A DNA stretch of 64,000 nt from Typhlomys cinereus (Eukaryota; Chordata; Mammalia; Rodentia; Platacanthomyidae): the NCBI GenBank assembly GCA_023101885.1, contig JALPQD010000388.1, positions 124,001 through 188,000 of the forward strand. Reading direction: 5' to 3'. The position numbers were made by a program, and so were the translations under genes. Of the stretch, positions 59,181 through 64,000 are shown piece after piece. Numbering within the stretch: position 1 is the stretch's first letter; each line of letters starts with the position of its first letter. A model generated the notes under the pieces. It did no database searches and was not told the DNA's origin. It worked only from the letters and a program-made list of their open reading frames with translations.

Positions 59181-59254
59181 AGGGAACCGGTGTACCTACT
59201 AAGTTTATATGAGCAGAAATAATAATAAAAAATATTAAAAAAAGATAGTACCAT

Positions 59255-59607
59255 TAAAGATAAATTTAGCAGTTGCACTGTATAGAAGTAGTTGATTTTA
59301 TCATAAAATCATAGACTTTACTATAAGAAAGGCATTTTCTTTTTTGATTATGCTAAAAATAGATTCCTTTAAGAAGAATATGTTCTGGCTATGCTATCCC
59401 CTTCACCTATTCCTATATATCAAAACCTGTCTGCAACCACAAAATAAGGCAAGGCTTGCTCCTCATGAATAAAATGAAAATATCTAAATCAGACCTAATG
59501 AGAATCTCTTCTAGCAAACTGTAATGCATATGAATTTTCCTCAAGCCCTTGAACTGGGAAGACACCAAAGAAATAAGGGGGACTGACTGGGACATGTGCT
59601 TGGAAGA
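59255..59607 (+). repeat. MaLR-interior-like repeat, upstream half (split by L1)
   Basis: This segment is homologous to 63085-63340 and, after the L1 at 59624-61311, continues at 61328. Shared phrases include ACCTGTCTGCAACCACA versus ATCTGTCTGAAACCACA and TTTTCCTCAAGCCCTTGAACT versus TCTTCCTCAAACCCTTGAACT. Confidence 0.6.
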
Positions 59608-61327
59608 TATGCTCAGAAAAAGGGAAGCCTACAGAATGGGAGAGCATTTTCACTAACTACACTTCTGATAGAGGAGTAATAACCAGAGTACACAAGGAAC
59701 TTGAAAAAAAATTTAAAAAGAAAGTAAACAACCCTACCAAAAATAGGCTATAGAACTTAAAAGAAATTTCTCATAAGACATAATTCAAATGTCTAACAAA
59801 CATCTTTAAAATGGTCTACCTTCCTAGTCATTAGGGAAATGTAAATGAATACCACTTTGAGATATTATCTTACTCCAGTCAGAATGGCTAAGATCTAAAA
59901 CACAAACAACAACAAATGCTGGTGTGGATGAGGGGAGAAGGGGACCCCCATACATTGCTGGTGGAATTGTAAACTCATACAACCTCTTTGGAGATCAATT
60001 GGATGCTTCTCAACTGGTTAAAAATTGGAATTCCCTATGACCCAGCTACACCCCTCCTGCAACAGTCACATGCACAACCATGTTAATAGCAACTTTTTTC
60101 ACAACATAGCAATTTCATAATAGCAAAGAAAATGGAACCAACCTCGAAATTTGCCAGCAAATGGATAGAACTGGAAGAAAATTATAGTGAAATATCCCAG
60201 AGGTAGAAAGATAGAGACTGTACGCTCTCCTTTATAAATGGATCTTAGCATTAAGCCATCAGTTTTGTGTAATCAAACAGAAACTCTTACAACACCTTAA
60301 ATGTAAAGAAACTCAAATAGAGATAGGGGGTGGTGGAAGAAGACCTCAAAGAATAGCAACAACAGAGCAGGGGTAAACAGTTAAAAAAGAATTTTATGTA
60401 AGAAAAGTCTTTAAGGGGAAGGTAGAAGAGGAATAAGACACAATAAGGAGTGGGGTTAGTCTCGAAGTAACTAACTACCTGCTTACTAACACCTAACCCC
60501 TCCTGACATCAATGACTTCAATGAACTCATGCCCAGCACTGTAAACCAGTCTAAATAACAGGATCGGGGAGAAAGCTGACAGTTGTCAGCATCTGGTGCC
60601 TCAATACCTACCACAAACACCTGATAGTTAACCTCCATGTAAACACATCTCATTTCATCTTTAGAAAGGAAAAGATCTCATCACCCAAATAAGAAACAGT
60701 CTAGAACAAAGGAAGAGCAGTACCATAGACAACAAGAGCAACCAGAATACAGAATATGGAATCAGACCATCCAGCTCTCTTCCCATCCTCAGGCTCAGGG
60801 AATCTTGTGGAAGAAGGGGTGGTAAGATTGCAAGAGCTCAAAGGTGGAGTTGTCTACCTCGGCCAGGATATCCCACTCAAGACAGGACTGCTGCATCCAA
60901 CAACTTACTGCAGTGGAACTTAATTCTCACCAGACTTGTACTATGACTGACTATGAACATTCCCTCCATAGACTAGCGACGAACTCAAGAGTAATAATTA
61001 CATGAATATGACACCTTAGCATCCAGAGCTAGACAGGTTAAGAAAGTGTCCCTATCACTGGCTCAACCCAAGGAAAGACCACATAATCTGCAACTGAGGT
61101 CTGAGCCCATACTAATGCAGACAACCTTAAGGGAAACCTGGAGGCTACACAAGCCGATTAGGCCAGAGGGTGGGAGTCAGAAGGATGGATTGGTGAAGGG
61201 AGGAAAGTGTGAGATAGGAAGGAGTGAGGGAGGGAGGGGGTAAGGAGAGGAACAGGGATAATCACTCATGTTAGTAAAATTAGAACATTTTATAAAAAGA
61301 AAAAAAAGAATTTATGCTCAGGAAAAG
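59608..61327 (+). mobile_element. Older 5'-truncated L1 nested in MaLR-like sequence
   Basis: The insertion is about 59623-61312. The flanks TATGCTCAGAAAAAG (59608-59622) and TATGCTCAGGAAAAG (61313-61327) form a 15-bp duplication with one mismatch. It starts in the ORF2 C-terminal region and includes AACACAAACAACAACAAATGC, then a long 3' UTR with a purine-rich tract (61190-61260) and A-rich tail. No open frame remains. It is clearly more diverged than the copy at 56630. Confidence 0.85.
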
Positions 61328-62310
61328 AGCTAGAATTGAAAAGGAGAGTGATAGTCATAGATTTGTTCCTAAGATTTCCAGGTCCCAGCTGGTATCCTTC
61401 ATTATGTCTAGTACAACAGAAATCATGCACTAAAGCAAGAACACTGTTCATGGAAGGCTCCCTCTTATGCAAATGCAAATTTCATTGAAATTTCATGAAA
61501 AGAGGCAGCCTAAACTAAGAATGCCACTGAAGGGATTTCTTGCTCATAAAACCTCATAGAAAAGTGTTTCCCCAGAATCAACAATCAAAGGCCAATACAA
61601 CTTGGTGCAAAGGGGTCAGGCCCTGTATGAGCTGTCAACACATGACAGCATTTCCCACATGGTATTGGTTTTTTTCAAGTTTGAAAAGTGTAGTATGGAG
61701 TGTTGCGAAGGTTTTCTCTATGGCTATAGAGAGCCACTGAGGCCAGACAATGTTGAGAAACTTCAAAGCAAGCCCTAAGAGACTACTGCAGGAAAGTGAA
61801 ACATAATTTGCAATGGAAACCCCAAGAGGTTGGAGAGTGGACATTCACTAAGGAAATCTGAAGGCATGGAGTGAGACTGAGCAAAAAAGAAGCTATGTGT
61901 GCTACATATGACAGTGCTAAAACCCTTTGGAGTCCAGATTGTCTCCGGAACTCAAAAAGCCAGTAATGAAGCTCTAAGATTCGATGTTTCCCTGTTGAGA
62001 TTTGGTCTTCTTTTGGTCAGATCGTTCCTTGTTATGTCTCCATTCTTCTCTTTTGTAATGGAAATATTTATTCTGTATCATTGTACATTGGAAGTATGTA
62101 ATTTTTTATTTTATATGAGTTCACAAATCAGGATATTTTCTTGAGTCTCAAATATAAGCGAGTCTTTGAACTTTTAAACAGTGCTACATTTGTTAAAGAC
62201 TGTAGTAACTATTGAAGTTGTATTGAATAACACATTTTTGTAGAATTAATGACCATAAGCCTATGAGAGAGAGGGGTAGAAGATTACAGTTCAGTAGTGA
62301 GACTTTCATG
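61328..62310 (+). repeat. MaLR-type interior, downstream half
   Basis: The stretch TTGGTCTTCTTTTGGTCAG ... TTTGTAATGGAAATATTTATTC ... ATTGGAAGTATGTAA is collinear with 2385-2490 of the MaLR element at 934-2981. A purine-rich stretch (62263-62283) precedes the LTR, as a polypurine tract should. Confidence 0.65.
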
Positions 62311-62319
62311 TGCCAATTT

Positions 62320-62680
62320 GAGAAGGACAAAATTATGGTGGTTACTCTTAGTTGTAGACCTGGTGAAATTTGGAATCACCATGGAAACAAATCTCTGTGA
62401 GGATGTCTACAAGGGATTACATAAATTAAGGTAACTGAAGTGGAAAGAGCAACTCTAACAGTGGACAACACCATCCCTACACTAAATAAAAAAGAAAGCA
62501 TGCTAAACATAAACATTTATTGCTGTTGGTCTCCTGCCCAAAGATGCAATGTGACCAGATGCCTCCTGCTCACACCACCATACCTTCCTCCCACAATGGA
62601 CCATTTCCAAAGCACATACTTTCTTCCTTAAGTAGACTAGTCAGGTATTTTGATACAACAACAAGTAATTGACACGACAT
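62320..62680 (+). repeat. MTD-like MaLR LTR
   Basis: ATCACCATGGAAACAAATCTCTG, AGATGCAATGTGACCAGATGCCTCC and TTCCTTAAGTAGACTAGTCAGG run in the order of rodent MT-type LTRs. Its position after the interior at 61328-62310 makes it the probable 3' LTR. Confidence 0.6.
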
Positions 62681-62689
62681 CTTGCTTCT

Positions 62690-63080
62690 TGATCACATAT
62701 GTGACAAAGTCTATCTTTGAAATATCCTAAGCTAGTTTTACACTTCCTTCTCATTCAGAGTCAATAGCTCAGTCAACTTCCTGAGACAGAATTTCTGATA
62801 TTCCTTTTGAATAGATATTCTTACTTTGTCAAGGTTTCCATAATGGACATGCTAGAACACTTGTACATGTGCACTTCTGTTAGTTCCATTGAAGAGTGTT
62901 TCATAAATCAATCCCTTCATAAATTAATGAACTTTGGGAATTTAACACTTGATTTTGAAGTCAAAAGGTGATAAAGAAAAATGTCTTCTGCGTGATAAAG
63001 TTTATTTATTCTTTTATTGTAGACCCAATATTTATTACTACACTTGACACAATAGAGACTGATCCAACTGTGTTCTATCA
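62690..63080. other. Unassigned sequence
   Basis: No supported feature is seen. Confidence 0.4.
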
Positions 63081-63084
63081 GATG

Positions 63085-63400
63085 CTAAAATAGACTCTTT
63101 TAAGAAGAAGTTATGGATTCTATCCTCTCCCACATCCTGAAATCTGTCTGAAACCACACAAGGAGGCACATTTTGGCCACCACAAACAGTGTAGATGGCT
63201 ACACCAAACTGAACTGAGAAGAATCTTTCTTCACATCTAGAATGTGTTTGAGTCTTCCTCAAACCCTTGAACTAGAAGGACACTGAAGAAATGAGTGGGT
63301 CCTCACTGGGATGTGTGCATGGAACTAGTTTTTAAGTAAGTATGCTGAGGAAATAGCGATAATGGAAATGAAGAGAGATAGAGGTGTGGGTTTTGCTATT
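63085..63400 (+). repeat. Second copy of the MaLR-interior-like repeat
   Basis: It is collinear with 59362-59622 joined to 61313-61360 and lacks the L1 insertion. TAAGTATGCTGAGGAAATAGCG here corresponds to the L1 insertion point there. Confidence 0.65.
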
Positions 63401-64000
63401 AAGGCTTCAATCCCAGCGAGCTGAAACACTTCATTATGTACAGGTGGAAGATCACTTGTTTTAAGAACATCCACTACATCTTCTAGTTTTCAACAACAGG
63501 GAGGTACAGCCCCATCGAGAAGAGTTAAACTAAAATCTAACATAAAAAATTAATAATCAATGTCCTCTTATATGACTGCAGCATCACAAGTGGTGAGAAG
63601 GGCATGATTAAAGGTAAAGAAGTAGAAACAGTGATGATGTTTCCAGAGTGCTAATAGAATTACATACACTTTGAATTTTTGACCTATCTCGCAATTATTG
63701 TTTATTGTAGGAATTCACGTTTTTGTGAATAATCATTATTTTTGACCCTTGCAATTAATGGTGCTTCCACAAGGACAGTGAACTCAAAGACTTAATTACA
63801 AGCTATGAAAGAAAAAAATTAAAATTTAAATTTAAAATTTAAAATGATCCTATAGCATGTTTGAGAAAAGAAATCAAGGAAACACAAAGGGAAAAACATG
63901 TAAGAGCATGTACAATGACCAAGGCAAACACTCATAGTGATATGTTGCTGGAATCAGTTATAAAGCATTGAAAAATAGGAGCCTGTGTGCTGGGAAGTGA
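63400..64000. other. Unassigned AT-rich sequence
   Basis: Only an AT tract of alternating AAATTT units (63818-63843) is distinct. Confidence 0.4.

Larger units (their letters stand above)
56615..59253 (+). mobile_element. 5'-truncated L1, 2.6 kb
   Basis: The insertion is 56630-59238, flanked by the perfect 15-bp duplication AAAAAGATAGTACCA (56615-56629 and 59239-59253). It holds the 3' third of ORF2, the 3' UTR with its G-rich tract (59098-59180), and an A-rich tail. It is the same family as 2988-10030 and has a similar divergence. It contains a novel 12-bp hairpin at 57985-58011. Confidence 0.95.

Overview
This window is mammalian nuclear DNA, most likely from a rodent of the mouse-related clade (Myodonta). 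The basis is the repeat content: several tRNA-headed B2-type SINEs, ID-like and B4-like SINE pieces, ERVL-MaLR elements with MT/ORR1-like LTRs, and many copies of one L1 family with a G-rich 3' UTR. The commonest B2-like SINE has its own tail sequence, so mouse or rat itself is unlikely. No complete host gene, rRNA, functional tRNA, CRISPR array or bacterial operon is visible. Species and subfamily names are from memory of consensus patterns, not from a database search.

Layout. 1-930 is AT-rich sequence with a (CA)n tract. 934-2981 is a complete MaLR element (LTR, non-coding interior, LTR) with a perfect 5-bp target duplication. A near full-length, dead L1 on the minus strand follows directly (about 2988-10030; ORF2, ORF1 and a probable 5' UTR), with a young SINE inserted in its ORF2. 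10030-14550 is mostly non-repetitive and holds three uncertain items: a possible minus-strand exon, a low-G tract and a segment with unusually open frames on both strands. 14556-19200 is dense in SINEs, an ancient L1 and a three-level nest (SINE in solo LTR in MT-like LTR, next to an older MLT1-like LTR). 19200-31800 is old sequence with scattered MIR, ID, L1M and SINE remnants and a solo LTR at 27012-27414.

31839-34399 is a degraded gammaretrovirus-like (ERV1, VL30-like) provirus on the minus strand. 36468-49613 holds further SINEs, three 5'-truncated L1 insertions (one with an ERVK-like solo LTR inside it), a complete minus-strand MaLR element (44276-46337) and several old LTRs. 50000-56600 is mostly unassigned AT-rich sequence. 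56630-61311 holds two plus-strand 5'-truncated L1s; the second sits inside a MaLR-interior-like repeat that has a second copy near 63085.

No new biological system is seen. The most informative signals are small-scale mutational footprints: an exact 24-bp copy shared between an L1 3' UTR and a site 1.3 kb away, and a 12-bp perfect hairpin in an L1 that looks like a snap-back template switch. The nested insertions give a clear relative chronology. All element proteins are broken, so no gene here is expected to make a working product.
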